A DNA stretch of 64,000 nt. It comes from Dichotomocladium elegans. Lineage: Eukaryota; Mucoromycota; Mucoromycetes; Mucorales; Lichtheimiaceae. A program made the translations under genes and the position numbers. This document shows, piece by piece, positions 52,800 to 62,127 of this stretch (position 1 is its first letter; each line of letters begins with the position of its first letter). The stretch spans positions 369,982 to 433,981 of the forward strand of contig JAIXMN010000029.1 in NCBI GenBank assembly GCA_025716815.1, written 5' to 3'. The notes under the pieces are model-generated. The model ran no database searches, was not told the DNA's origin, and worked only from the letters and a program-made list of their open reading frames with translations.

Positions 52800-53236
52800 G
52801 CTGACGTTAGACATATTGAATCATTATTGACCATAAAGAATACCGAGTTACCCCTGTACAACATGTCCTGCAATGGGAAACCGATTGAAGTATTATTGGA
52901 TAGTGGTGCTACCTCGTCATATGTTTCACCTCAGTTGGCTGTGGGTTGCCTGGTGCGTTATGTCGCGGACCAGCAGGTGGAACCGCCGGTGGCCATAAGT
53001 TCTCAATCAAGCGCTCGGTCATCCTATCACTAGATGCCGCTGTATTTACCCATAGAATTTCTGCGTTCGTCCTCGATACCAAATTCGACTTGATCCTGTG
53101 TCGCGATTGGATCAAGAAAATCAAACCTGTACCGGATTGGGATCAAGATACATGGACGTTCTCAGTAAATGGGATTCAGTACACTCTTCGTCCAAAGTAC
53201 GACCGCCCTGCTCTGGAACTGGCCTACCTGATCTAA
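52800..53236 (+). pseudogene. Ty3/gypsy aspartic protease region
   Basis: The plus frame 52683-53033 includes IEVLLDSGATSSYVSPQLAV with the DSGA active-site motif; after a shift, 52946-53236 continues with FVLDTKFDLILCRDWI and VNGIQYTLRPKYD. It precedes the left breakpoint of the inverted segment. Confidence 0.75.
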
Positions 53237-53249
53237 TACCGCCAAGCTG

Positions 53250-54275
53250 CAGGGGCTTGGCATTCTGGCGTCCAAATAATCGACCGCTTTTTCGCACCCA
53301 CGCCCTTCGTCAGATCGGTTAACGGTGCAGCTATTGTCAAGAAGCCATGAATAAACGCCGGTAATGCGATGCCAAACCTACAAATTGCCGTACTTGTCGG
53401 GCGTTGGTTGGCTGCGGCCAATCGTGAATTGCTTTTACCTTGGTTTTGGACGGTAGAACTCCTGTCGCAGAGACCTGGAACCCAACGAATTCCAGCTCAG
53501 TCTTGAAGAATTCGCATTTCTTCAGGTTGGTCACTAGCTTAGCATCCCGTAAACAATCAAGAACCTGGCGCGCGTGTTGGTAATGCTCCTCTTCAGACTT
53601 GCTAAAGATCGGAATGTTGTCGAGATAAACCAATGCAAAAACATCCAAGCACTCGCCCAAGACGGAATTCATTAGCCGTTGAAACGTGAGAGGGACATTC
53701 GTGAACCCAAACGGAAGCACCTGGAGCTCGTATGATCCGTAGCGTGTGTTGAACACAGTTTTGAGAATATCTTCCTCTCGAATCCGTACCTGATGATAGC
53801 CGCTGTTCAAATCAATACTTGAGAAATAGTTGGCACCCCCAATTCTTTCCAAGCATTCGTCGATTCGAGGAAGCAGATGCGAGTTGCATTTAGTCACCTG
53901 GTTGATTGCACGGTAATACACGCAGAGGCGCATTGAACCGCCCTTTTTGAGTACGAACAACACCGGAGCGCCCCATGGGGACGCGGTAGGGCGGATCAAC
54001 CGTAGATCTAAGAGCTCTTTGAGCTGCTCGCGTAATTCTTCCAGCTCGAGTGGGCACATCTTGTATGGTGCTCGATTGGTGGGTGTTGCAGCATCCATGT
54101 CGATTATATGGCTCACCTCACGCACAGGTAGTAGTCTCGGTAGTTTATCCTGGAAAACTTCTGGGGTATTCCTTGCACAGTGCGTAGAGTCTGTTTTGCT
54201 GGGGCTTCTTCTCCTCTCGGTGCTTGGTACACACATAGCACAAGAACAGCTCATCTGCTTGACCCCGTATGACCA
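53250..54275 (-). pseudogene. Ty3/gypsy reverse transcriptase on the opposite strand to the rest of the element
   Basis: Reading from about 54275 down: GQADELFLCYVCTKHREEKK, then 54254-53337 with EELREQLKELLDLRLIRPTA, SPWGAPVLFVLKKGGSMRLC, YFSSIDLNSGYHQVRI, LPFGFTNVPLTFQRLMN and KKCEFFKTELEFVGFQV, and after a shift IAAPLTDLTKGVGAKKRSII to about 53250. The catalytic YxDD reads YLDN, so the enzyme would be dead. The flanking joins recombine protease to RT C-terminus and RT N-terminus to RNase H, exactly as expected for an inversion. Confidence 0.85.
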
Positions 54276-54282
54276 TACCTTT

Positions 54283-54716
54283 TGATCTTATCAAGTCCCG
54301 AATGTCCCAGGTCCCGATACTGCTACCGCCGAGTCCCGACCTATCGTATGTCATCGAGACGGATACCTCTAACTTTGGTATAGGCGCGGTACTGTTGCAG
54401 GAGGGAGAGGGTGGCGAGCTAAAGCCGCTCGCCTTTGAATCCAAGAACCTGTTCTCGACCGAACACAATTATCCAGCCCAAGAGAGGCAGCTACTAGGTA
54501 TCCTACATGGACTGTGCACATGGCGTTGTTTGTTGAAAGTCGACCTTATGTTGTACGTACTGATCACCACCCTTTGCTGTACTTCCGGAGCCGTACAAAA
54601 CCACCGCCACCGCGCCTGATCCGTTGGATAGCTAAGCTAGAACTGTACGACCCCGGGGTTTCAGTACAAGAGTGGAAAGGACAACCATGTACCTGACCTA
54701 TTGTCTCGGCGATATA
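54283..54716 (+). pseudogene. Ty3/gypsy RNase H region
   Basis: Plus strand: FDLIKSRMSQVPILLPPSPD, YVIETDTSNFGIGAVLLQEG, LAFESKNLFSTEHNYPAQER (catalytic Glu region), then after a shift VVRTDHHPLLYF with the second catalytic Asp. One frame shift around 54535. Confidence 0.8.
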
Positions 54717-54839
54717 GCCCACACTGCGCCCCGCACGTGAAATCCCTAGAACCTAATTACCTCTACTCCATAAAGTCAATCGAAGAATCCAACTGGGCAA
54801 ATCCTATAACTTTGCCGAGGCGAGCAGCCGACAATATTC

Positions 54840-55989
54840 AAGGACTTCTTGTTGAAGCATCGGGACAAAGTTACAGTTAAAGACAACCGGGTTTATCGCA
54901 AAGTCAAAATCGGATCCGAGGTACAAGGAATCCGCTTCGCTCTGTTCGCCCGCCGCGCTGATCTCGTACACCACTTTCATCCAGTTTGGGCATGCTGTGA
55001 TGGAAACATTGTACGATATTATCAAGTAACGTTGGTGGTGCCCAAACATGAAGGAAAGCATCCAGGAATGGCTCCATGACTGCCCTCAGTACCAATTGGC
55101 AGCTAACCCCGATCGAAGGCACACACCACGCTCCCATGCGACCTCTGGATGTCCCACTACCTTTCTCATATTGGCATCTTGATTTTATTGGCGAACTACC
55201 AACCACCATGCGCCACAGCCGACGAATCTTGGTCGCCGTTAGGCTACACCACCAATTGGACCATCGCGCGAGCCGTCCCTGATGCCACCGGCCAGGCCAT
55301 CGCCGATTTCATATTCGAGCAGATCGCTGTGCAGTTCGGTTGCCCTAACGAAATATTGACGGATGGTAGTGCCAACTTTATGTCCAAAACACGGAACCTG
55401 TATCTGGACCTCACCGGATTCATCCCAAGTTATGGATCACCCCCGTTGACACCGGCTTTCCACCCACGTACGAATGGCAAGGTTGAGCGCACCAACGGCA
55501 TTCTCAAGTCTATGCTTCGGGAATATACCAACGGAGCCATCTATCGCTGGGATGACTTTTTGTAACCGTCTATCTTTGCGTGTTGTGTGCGCAAGCATCG
55601 CACAACAGAGCCGAGTCCCTTCTACGTGGTGTATGGAATAGAACCGGATCCCAAGACCAGTAGATGCGTGCAGGCCAGCATCGTTGCGCCTGCATGAAGA
55701 TCGCGCGTGTGCAGCAGAACACCTTCGTGCCAAACGCCCAACGGGACAAAGCTATTTGGGATGCTACGCTAAAACCACAGGTTTCACTATTAGTGATCAT
55801 GTTTTACTGCGCAACGAGCAAATGTTAAGCCTGGAATACAACTGGAAAGGTCCCTACTCGGTAATCATTCGTAACTTGGACTCGGATACTTGCAAATTGA
55901 AGGATATGAATAGCAGCGAGTACAGTTCCTGGGTCCATACCGACCGTCTACGCCCCGTCCATCTCAAGTTCGCGCCCACTTCCCCTTGA
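54840..55989 (+). pseudogene. Ty3/gypsy integrase, frame-shifted
   Basis: Pieces: an HHCC-like remnant around 54960-55010; the core with YTTNWTIARAVPDATGQAIA, EILTDGSANFMSK (second Asp) and HPRTNGKVERTNGILKSMLR (catalytic Glu at KVERTN); and the C-terminal SH3-like part FTISDHVLLRNEQMLSLEYN, WKGPYSVIIRNLDSDTCKLK, ending at the stop 55989. Shifts lie near 55080 and 55565. Confidence 0.8.
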
Positions 55990-56089
55990 TACGATCCTGT
56001 CTCTTCCCGCGCCACCAACTGCTCAGATTTTTAAAATCATTCCCTGCTGTCGTTGCTCGAGGACGACCAACATTCTCGGAAGGGGGTAA

Positions 56090-56351
56090 TGTCGTAGTAC
56101 AGTTCGGTCGATTATTTGGATCACCGGCTACATGGCCATTACCGCGAAGCATAGCACTTTTTGACAAAGTCCGAATGACAATGTCACTAAACATGAATCG
56201 TGACAGCATTGTACTCATTTCTTAACAAATCAATACAGTATAAATAATGGGACATTCATCGTAATAAAACATCATCAGATATTTTCTCGACTATTACCTA
56301 TGTGGTTATCTCTTCGTGGTCATTCTCTCAGTGGATTTCATCTCTTCAACG
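56090..56351 (+). repeat. Probable 3' LTR of the Ty3/gypsy element
   Basis: Begins TGTCGTAGTAC immediately after a polypurine tract, includes a TATAAATAATGG promoter-like box at about 56240, and ends before TGGTATCAAAG (56352-56362), which resembles an initiator-Met-tRNA primer-binding site. Because a primer site follows it, the LTR is also positioned as the 5' LTR of a second, mostly missing element. Confidence 0.5.
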
Positions 56352-56764
56352 TGGTATCAAAGTCTGATAAAAGACGACATATTGTCGATTATTTTTGGCG
56401 GATAAACCTTAACCAGCGATAGTCATGGGCAGTGATAATGAATGTAGTAGTATTTCGTTGTTTCTCCTCATTTTATTTACGACAAACACCCGGGTATTTA
56501 TATTAGCTAAAGTGGAAGGGCGGGTCAGGTATCTTGATACTCATTGCCATGGCTTAACGAATTAATAATTGCAACCCAGACAATAAATGCAGTCGACAGG
56601 GACGTCGATGGAGTCAGGATAAATGTTCTCAAATAATCCCCTTTTTGGGTCCCTACAGCAAGTCGATCTGATTGGCTCCAGAATTCATATGCGACAATAT
56701 GATTGGTCGAGCAATCTGTGACACGCCAACAAAAAGATTATTCAATTTGCTTCAAGCATGTTAA
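56352..56764. other. LTR-element leader remnant and spacer before the tRNA
   Basis: Starts with a primer-binding-like TGGTATCAAAG and the 15-bp leader GATAAAAGACGACAT (56366-56380), identical to 51612-51626. Remaining sequence to the tRNA is AT-rich and non-coding. Confidence 0.5.
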
Positions 56765-56836
56765 TTCCCCCACCGGGAATTGAACCCGGGCCACCGGTGT
56801 GAGAGACCGGGATCCTAGCCACTAGACCATAGAGGA
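56765..56836 (-). tRNA. tRNA-Glu (anticodon CTC)
   Basis: On the minus strand the sequence starts TCCTCTATGGTCTAGTGGC and folds as a cloverleaf. The acceptor stem TCCTCTA pairs with TGGGGGA (two G-U pairs). The anticodon loop CTCTCAC sits on a CCGGT/ACCGG stem, giving anticodon CTC. The T arm contains GGTTCAATTCC. The A box (TGGTCTAGTGG) and B box (GGTTCAATTCC) are intact. It is about 72 nt with no intron. Its upstream flank is the 5' end of a LINE. Confidence 0.9.
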
Positions 56837-56849
56837 AGAGGAAGAGACC

Positions 56850-58496
56850 TTGTCGAGCATCGCGCGCGGCGAATTCAAGCTCTTTTTATATTTTCCAAAT
56901 TTGTCACGTGATTACCCCTATCTTATCAGATCGACAATTTCACCGTTAATTGCGAACACGTTGGAAAGCTCTAAAACAAATCAAGAACCACCTGCATCAC
57001 CCTCCGACGTCCCTTCTACATCGTTATCGAAGCGGAAAGGATCGGCAGACCTTCCTAAAGCATCAAAAATCCCGCAGATAAAGAAAATCAGGGGCACCCA
57101 AACACCTGGCCCCATGCCTAATCCGCCCACAAGCAGTGTGCGTAGCACTCGCCCCTCGCCGGCTGCTCCCGCAACCACCCGCCCCTCTCGCCAGGCGTCA
57201 CGTTCGCCTACCCGACGCGTAGCAACACCTGCTCGTGCAAATGCGCGAGCCCGAACACCAGAGGTTGTTGCAATCGGCAGCACCTCAGACACTGTTGACT
57301 CTGTCACTGGCCTGGAGATCTGCAGTCTCACCGACCTCGACCCGCAGCCCTTGCCTCTGAACCTCCCTGCATGGGCTAGCGCCATGGAACGCCGCTTGAA
57401 CGAACAGGAGCGCGCAATTGCTGAGCAAAAGGAGTTTTCAGCCGAACTTGCACGTGTGCTTGCACATAATAAGCAGCTCGAGGCGGAACTAAACGCCGCC
57501 AAAGTACTGATTGCCGATCTGCAAGGCCAACTTGCCGAAACCACCCGTGTGTCTCCCCCCAGCATGGGTAATGCTTCTCTTGTTGAAGAGGCAATGGAAG
57601 TCGACCCCCGTGGCACGGCCGCATCACGTTGGGCAATGGCAACCACGCCACCACCAGCCAATGCACAACCAAAAGCGCATACCACACCAACCGCAGCTAC
57701 AACTGGCGCTACACCCACAACCAAGCCAGCTAGCAATAGCCCTTCTTCTTGGGCAACCGTGGCTAAGAAAAATGCAGGCCGCCCCACCCGCCGCGCGGCG
57801 CCCAAACCTACCTCCACCCCCACCCGCGCCATGGTCGCCTGGGCTGGCCGTGGTTTCCAGCCACACGCAGAGGGCCAGAAGACCGGATATACTTTTGTGT
57901 ACCTGGCCAGTACATTCCGGATGGCCCATAGCGATGTGCGCAACCGCTTGCGCATTCTTGGTGTCAATCAGGCACGAGTGATTGACATTCATTTCCCCAC
58001 CAAAGGGATAGTCGGGCTGCTCGTCCACTGCTCTTATGAGGAGGAACTCCTAGAATGCCTGAAAAAGGGCGGCATCTCCCCCGTCCCCTTCGATCCCATC
58101 TCGGCCTCGAACCTCATGGATCCCCAGTGGGATACGCTCTCCTCCGCCGACAAGGCATCCAAGGCCGCCGACCTTCACCAACGTCGGATTCTGCGCACCT
58201 GTTTGGCCACCCACAAGGCGCATGTGGGCCGTGCCATTGCTTACTTTTTCGCCGACCCCGGCTATGTGGGACCGCATGCTCTGCCCGCCGCATTGCTTGC
58301 GGAATTCAACAAGGAACGGCCAGCACCAGTGCGCCGCCACAAGGTGCTTTCACAATCCGCTGCAGCTGCCGGCTTTCTCAGTACCAGCCCGCCCGCCAGG
58401 GAGGACGGCGACGACGACATGGGCGAGGCGATTGCGCAGGACGCCACTACCGACACCCCGAACAACAGCCCAGTTTCCGCTTCGACCAATAATTAA
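56850..58496 (+). CDS. LINE ORF1 protein (coiled coil and RNA-binding-like domain)
   Basis: Nucleic-acid-binding chaperone of the LINE RNP. The open frame runs 548 codons from a TTG at 56850; the first ATG is at 57114 (MPNPPTSS), which would give 460 aa. The frame is open from the tRNA boundary, so a non-AUG or internal start is possible. After a basic Pro/Ser/Arg-rich region comes a coiled coil (ERRLNEQERAIAEQKEFSAE, LARVLAHNKQLEAELNAAKV). The C-terminal part, YTFVYLASTFRMAHSDVRNR then RVIDIHFPTKGIVGLLVHCS, looks RRM-like. No CCHC zinc knuckles were seen. The stop TAA overlaps the ORF2 start in TAATG (58494-58498), typical of termination-reinitiation. Confidence 0.85.
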   Translation: MSSIARGEFKLFLYFPNLSRDYPYLIRSTISPLIANTLESSKTNQEPPASPSDVPSTSLSKRKGSADLPKASKIPQIKKIRGTQTPGPMPNPPTSSVRSTRPSPAAPATTRPSRQASRSPTRRVATPARANARARTPEVVAIGSTSDTVDSVTGLEICSLTDLDPQPLPLNLPAWASAMERRLNEQERAIAEQKEFSAELARVLAHNKQLEAELNAAKVLIADLQGQLAETTRVSPPSMGNASLVEEAMEVDPRGTAASRWAMATTPPPANAQPKAHTTPTAATTGATPTTKPASNSPSSWATVAKKNAGRPTRRAAPKPTSTPTRAMVAWAGRGFQPHAEGQKTGYTFVYLASTFRMAHSDVRNRLRILGVNQARVIDIHFPTKGIVGLLVHCSYEEELLECLKKGGISPVPFDPISASNLMDPQWDTLSSADKASKAADLHQRRILRTCLATHKAHVGRAIAYFFADPGYVGPHALPAALLAEFNKERPAPVRRHKVLSQSAAAAGFLSTSPPAREDGDDDMGEAIAQDATTDTPNNSPVSASTNN

Positions 58497-61400
58497 TGTG
58501 TGATCAGCTCACGATTGCACAACTCAATGCATCAGGCATCGATCGCTCGCCTGATGAGTTGATTAATTATTGTTTAGAAGAAAATGTAGATATATTATTA
58601 TTAACGGAAACTTACCTCACTCAAGGCACACTCACAACATCATGGGCGCAATTTCACAACTATGCGCGGATTCCAGGCAACGCGAGAAGGGGCTTTGGCG
58701 GGCTATCGCTCCTGATCCGTCCTGGCTTCCCTTTCCATGTTCATCTACATCAACACCCCAATGAGTACACCATATCATGCTCTATTGGGCCACTCACGCT
58801 CCACGGACTCTACCTCCCACCATCACTCGACCTCGCCACATACACGTCCATCATCAACCGCCTCCCGATCGACCGCAACACCATCGTATTCGGAGATCTC
58901 AACACTCGCCTCGGCAACCAGCTAGGCGATCACGACACCAACCCCCGCGCCCCGGCATTTCACGACTGGCTTATCAGTCATGGCCTCCACGTCTGGAACG
59001 AAACATTGGCGCATGGTAAGGCCACCTACTACCAGCCCAATGTTGGCCACAGCATCATCGATCTCTTTGTGTCGCAGACCGATGCCGTCGTCGCACCTTC
59101 GCTCACTGTGCGCGACGATCTGTCGCTGAGCTCCGACCACCATCTGTGCGTGTTCCGTTTCTTCACAGCAATGGCAGTGCCCAGACTGCCTGCTGCAAAC
59201 GCGCCTCGCCAACACTGGAAACTCCAGCGCTTGAAAGAACCCGATGTCCTGGAACTCTACGTGTCCAAATTCACCCAACACGTAGAGCCCCTCCAAGAAG
59301 ATATCCGCACGTGTGCCGAGCAAGAGTTTGTCGACGTCGATGGGATTGAGAGGATCGGCGAGCGGCTGACTAGCTGCATCTACGCGGCGCTGGATGAGAG
59401 TGTCACACGCGGCACAATCCGTCCCAAGCATTGGAAGTGGTTCTGGTCCGACGACCTGCAGAAGCTTGCTGATGTACGACAGCACAAATACCAGCAGTGG
59501 CTGCGTGCACCAAACACCATCGACCGGGCTCGTCATTGGGAGGCCTATACTGCGGCTCGAACCTCCCTCCGGGTAGCCATCCGCCGTGCTCGTTCGCAAC
59601 AGTGGAAACTGTTTTGCCAGCGGATGCAGCACCACAGTTCCAGCGAGGCAAACAGTGTCGTAAAGCGCATGCGGCGAAACCGCACACCGTCGACTGTCTT
59701 CTCCCACCCTGCTGGTCCTGATCATGCCGCCGAGACCATGATCACCCATCTCGCTGGCGTCTTTGGCGGTGATGATCCTCGTCCTCCCCCTCATCGTCAT
59801 GATCACCTCGACGATGTTGGTTCATCCCCCTTCCCTGTGAATCGACTTGTCCGTGTCATTCGCAAGGAAGTTCCCGCACGCAAGGCGCCTGGTTCCGACC
59901 ATATTACCGGCGCCATGCTTAAGCCCATTGCACGCCCCCTTGCTCTGGTGCTTTCCCCCTTCCTCGCACTCTGCTGGCGATGGTCGCACGTACCACGGCA
60001 ATGGCGTACAGCCCAGGTCGTCCCGATCCACAAGAAAGGCGACCCTACCCTTGCCGCAAATTACCGACCAATCAGTCTCACGAGCACATTCCGCAAGCTC
60101 ATTGAGCGATGCCTCTTGCCTGACATCCTGCAAGAAATGCCTCCCCTCGATGTCGCGCAAGGTGGATTCCGCTCTCGTCGCGGTGCTCTTGACCAGGCCT
60201 TCAACCTGCAAGTGTTGATGCGCCAATATCGCCGCGAATTCCGCAGCTCGCCGGTTGTCGCATTCCTCGACATCAAGTCGGCATATGACTCTGTTGATCG
60301 GCAGGTCATATGGGATGCACTATCCGATCACTTGCGCCCACCCCTCCTCGAGCTGGTTCGACACTTGTTCAACGACGTGCATGTGTCGGTCATCCTCCAG
60401 AACTTTGAATCACGTTCGATCCGTCCCAGGCGAGGCGTCCTACAAGGCTCGATCCTCAGCCCCATCCTATACGCCGTGTTCATCGACAGCCTGCCAAAGA
60501 CACTGCGTCTCGGCATCTCTCGTCCTTTGATGATCCGTGCTGTACCGTCTGCTGGTCAGACCGAGGCCTCCGTTCAGCTGTTGCCTCGTTTGCAGCTACG
60601 CGATCCTGAACGCTCCGACACCGAGATTGTTCCGATCAACTCGCTGCTTTACGCAGATGATGTCGCCATCTTTGGCTCATCCGACGAGGTCCGTTTGCTC
60701 TTGGCCATGTGCGAACTACACTCCTCCCGCCTTGGCTACCGCTGGCATCCTAACAAGTGTACGATTGTTAATGGCGATCCTCAAGTCCATTATCGCCTGT
60801 ACGGGGAGAACATCGAGCAAGTGCCTTGGTTTAAATACCTTGGCATCCCTTTCAACGCCAACGGTATTGACACCATCCGCATGGTGCAGACCAACGCCAC
60901 CAAGACCACTGCCGCCATGTCGCTCCTACATGCGCTGGGCGCTCATCAGTACGGCTTCGGCTTGGGTGTTTCCCTCCGGTTGTACCGTACCTTCATTCGG
61001 CCAATTCTTGAGTACGGGCTCGCCATCATCACGTTGACTGCCGCGAATCGTCACACGCTCGAAACGGCCCAGAAGCGCTGCATTCGCCTGGCGCTGAATG
61101 TCACTGACCCGCTCGCGACCACGCCCACGATAATGCCGCTGCACCTTGCTGCATTGCCGTCCATGGCATTCCGCGCTCGCATTCTGGTGTTCAAGTTCCT
61201 TTGCCGCGCATATTCTGTGCCTCCGTCGACATTGTTGGCCTGTCTCGTTACTTGTTTTCTGCGGCGTCACCACCCCGTGGAATTGTGGAATAACCTGACG
61301 AACAATGCGCTCTGGCGCGACCACAAAATTTTGACCCGCCAAGCCCCCCTTCCGCATGACCCGATGACGCATATCCTGGACCATCATTTTGACCTGGAGC

Positions 61401-61870
61401 TTACGTCACGTCGCACAAAGTTTTCCTCTGTGGCCCGTGCACTGGAGGAATGGCGCTTTGATCCGATCCTGCATCTGCCAGCCAGCAACCTCGCCCGGCA
61501 CCGTCTCGTCAAGTGGCGGATGCACTGGTTACCACCGCACCCCCTCAAGACCTGCCGTTGTGGGGTGACCGCCAGCCGACGGCACTTTATCACTTGCGAT
61601 CTCGTTGGCCCGATGATCCAGCTCCTGCAAGAGAGCTTTCCTGGCCCCGTTGGCGATGATCAGCATCCTCTTGATGCGATCATGAATGCGCTACCCAAGC
61701 GCGCTCATGGATTGAAGCAAGGCCATTGGCGACGTACGTGGCCTATGCTTCTTTCCGCGCTTCGGGATGTAGACACTTGCTGTCATCCTGACGCAGAATT
61801 TGACAGTGAACCTCCTCAAGGACTTGCCCTTGAAGAGTTCTTCACCCGCACTACTTCCGACGCCGATTAA
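58496..61870 (+). CDS. LINE ORF2 polyprotein (AP-type endonuclease and reverse transcriptase)
   Basis: 1124 aa, uninterrupted. The N-terminal EEP endonuclease shows TIAQLNASGI, LLLTETYLTQ, LTLHGLYLPP, NTIVFGDLNTRLGNQ and LSLSSDHHLCVF, the expected Asn, Glu, Asp and His active-site set. Reverse transcriptase follows: WRTAQVVPIHKKGDPTLAAN, YRPISLTSTFRKLIERCLL, QGGFRSRRGALDQAF, VVAFLDIKSAYDSVDRQ, RRGVLQGSILSPILYAVFID and LLYADDVAIFGS with intact YADD. The thumb and C-terminal region carry PWFKYLGIPFNANGI. A Cys/His motif near the end, CRCGVTASRRHFITC (C-x-C-x7-H-x3-C), resembles the C-terminal zinc motif of L1-type elements. No RNase H domain was seen. It appears capable of function. Confidence 0.93.
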   Translation: MCDQLTIAQLNASGIDRSPDELINYCLEENVDILLLTETYLTQGTLTTSWAQFHNYARIPGNARRGFGGLSLLIRPGFPFHVHLHQHPNEYTISCSIGPLTLHGLYLPPSLDLATYTSIINRLPIDRNTIVFGDLNTRLGNQLGDHDTNPRAPAFHDWLISHGLHVWNETLAHGKATYYQPNVGHSIIDLFVSQTDAVVAPSLTVRDDLSLSSDHHLCVFRFFTAMAVPRLPAANAPRQHWKLQRLKEPDVLELYVSKFTQHVEPLQEDIRTCAEQEFVDVDGIERIGERLTSCIYAALDESVTRGTIRPKHWKWFWSDDLQKLADVRQHKYQQWLRAPNTIDRARHWEAYTAARTSLRVAIRRARSQQWKLFCQRMQHHSSSEANSVVKRMRRNRTPSTVFSHPAGPDHAAETMITHLAGVFGGDDPRPPPHRHDHLDDVGSSPFPVNRLVRVIRKEVPARKAPGSDHITGAMLKPIARPLALVLSPFLALCWRWSHVPRQWRTAQVVPIHKKGDPTLAANYRPISLTSTFRKLIERCLLPDILQEMPPLDVAQGGFRSRRGALDQAFNLQVLMRQYRREFRSSPVVAFLDIKSAYDSVDRQVIWDALSDHLRPPLLELVRHLFNDVHVSVILQNFESRSIRPRRGVLQGSILSPILYAVFIDSLPKTLRLGISRPLMIRAVPSAGQTEASVQLLPRLQLRDPERSDTEIVPINSLLYADDVAIFGSSDEVRLLLAMCELHSSRLGYRWHPNKCTIVNGDPQVHYRLYGENIEQVPWFKYLGIPFNANGIDTIRMVQTNATKTTAAMSLLHALGAHQYGFGLGVSLRLYRTFIRPILEYGLAIITLTAANRHTLETAQKRCIRLALNVTDPLATTPTIMPLHLAALPSMAFRARILVFKFLCRAYSVPPSTLLACLVTCFLRRHHPVELWNNLTNNALWRDHKILTRQAPLPHDPMTHILDHHFDLELTSRRTKFSSVARALEEWRFDPILHLPASNLARHRLVKWRMHWLPPHPLKTCRCGVTASRRHFITCDLVGPMIQLLQESFPGPVGDDQHPLDAIMNALPKRAHGLKQGHWRRTWPMLLSALRDVDTCCHPDAEFDSEPPQGLALEEFFTRTTSDAD

Positions 61871-62111
61871 CGGCTGTCCTCTTTTCGCTTCTTTGTCCGT
61901 GTAGCTTAGCTCCCATTCTTACTTGTCCCCTCTTCCTCATCTCTTTCTCTCTTCCCTGCACGCAGGTTTTTTCGTCCCTGATGGGTTTTTCCTGTGATCA
62001 CTCCCTCACTTATATCTATTTAATACTCCCCCTCCACCCCCTTATCATTACTGGCCGGTAGATTGCCTAATGGATGCTACCTTTACGAGCCATAGAATAA
62101 ATAATCTTTGA

Positions 62112-62127
62112 ACTAGACCATAGAGGA
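62112..62127 (+). repeat. 16-bp tRNA-Glu-derived target-site duplication between LINE copies
   Basis: ACTAGACCATAGAGGA, identical to 56821-56836, which is the 5' end (antisense) of the tRNA-Glu gene. It separates LINE copy 1 from copy 2. Confidence 0.9.

Larger units (their letters stand above)
51600..56351 (+). mobile_element. Ty3/gypsy LTR retrotransposon, degenerate, with inverted RT segment
   Basis: Plus-strand gag fragments (51739-52614), protease (about 52800-53236), RNase H (54283-54700) and integrase (about 54840-55989) follow gypsy order, but the reverse transcriptase lies on the minus strand between about 53250 and 54275. A purine tract GGAAGGGGGTAA (56078-56089) precedes a probable 3' LTR beginning TGTCGTAGTAC at 56090. 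Many stops and shifts make it defective. A clear 5' LTR was not identified; a primer-binding-like TATCAAA with leader lies at about 51600-51626. Confidence 0.85.
56837..62111 (+). mobile_element. Full-length LINE (non-LTR retrotransposon), copy 1, inserted at tRNA-Glu
   Basis: About 5.27 kb carrying intact ORF1 and ORF2 and a roughly 240-bp 3' UTR ending AATAAATAATCTTTGA, with no long poly-A. The 16-bp ACTAGACCATAGAGGA, the 5' end of tRNA-Glu, lies immediately before it (56821-56836) and again immediately after it (62112-62127): a target-site duplication. The element is GC-rich compared with surrounding AT-rich DNA. It points away from the tRNA (divergent). Confidence 0.88.

Noticed and set aside
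56763..56840. Treating the cloverleaf as a tRNA-derived SINE
   Set aside because: Acceptor, D, anticodon and T stems all pair, A and B boxes are intact and no SINE body or poly-A follows; a normal tRNA-Glu gene fits best.
56981..57967. Long minus-strand open frame (328 codons) opposite LINE ORF1, and a similar one opposite ORF2 at 58922-59806
   Set aside because: GC-rich coding sequence leaves antisense frames open by composition; there are no recognisable motifs and the sense frames are clearly the real ones.
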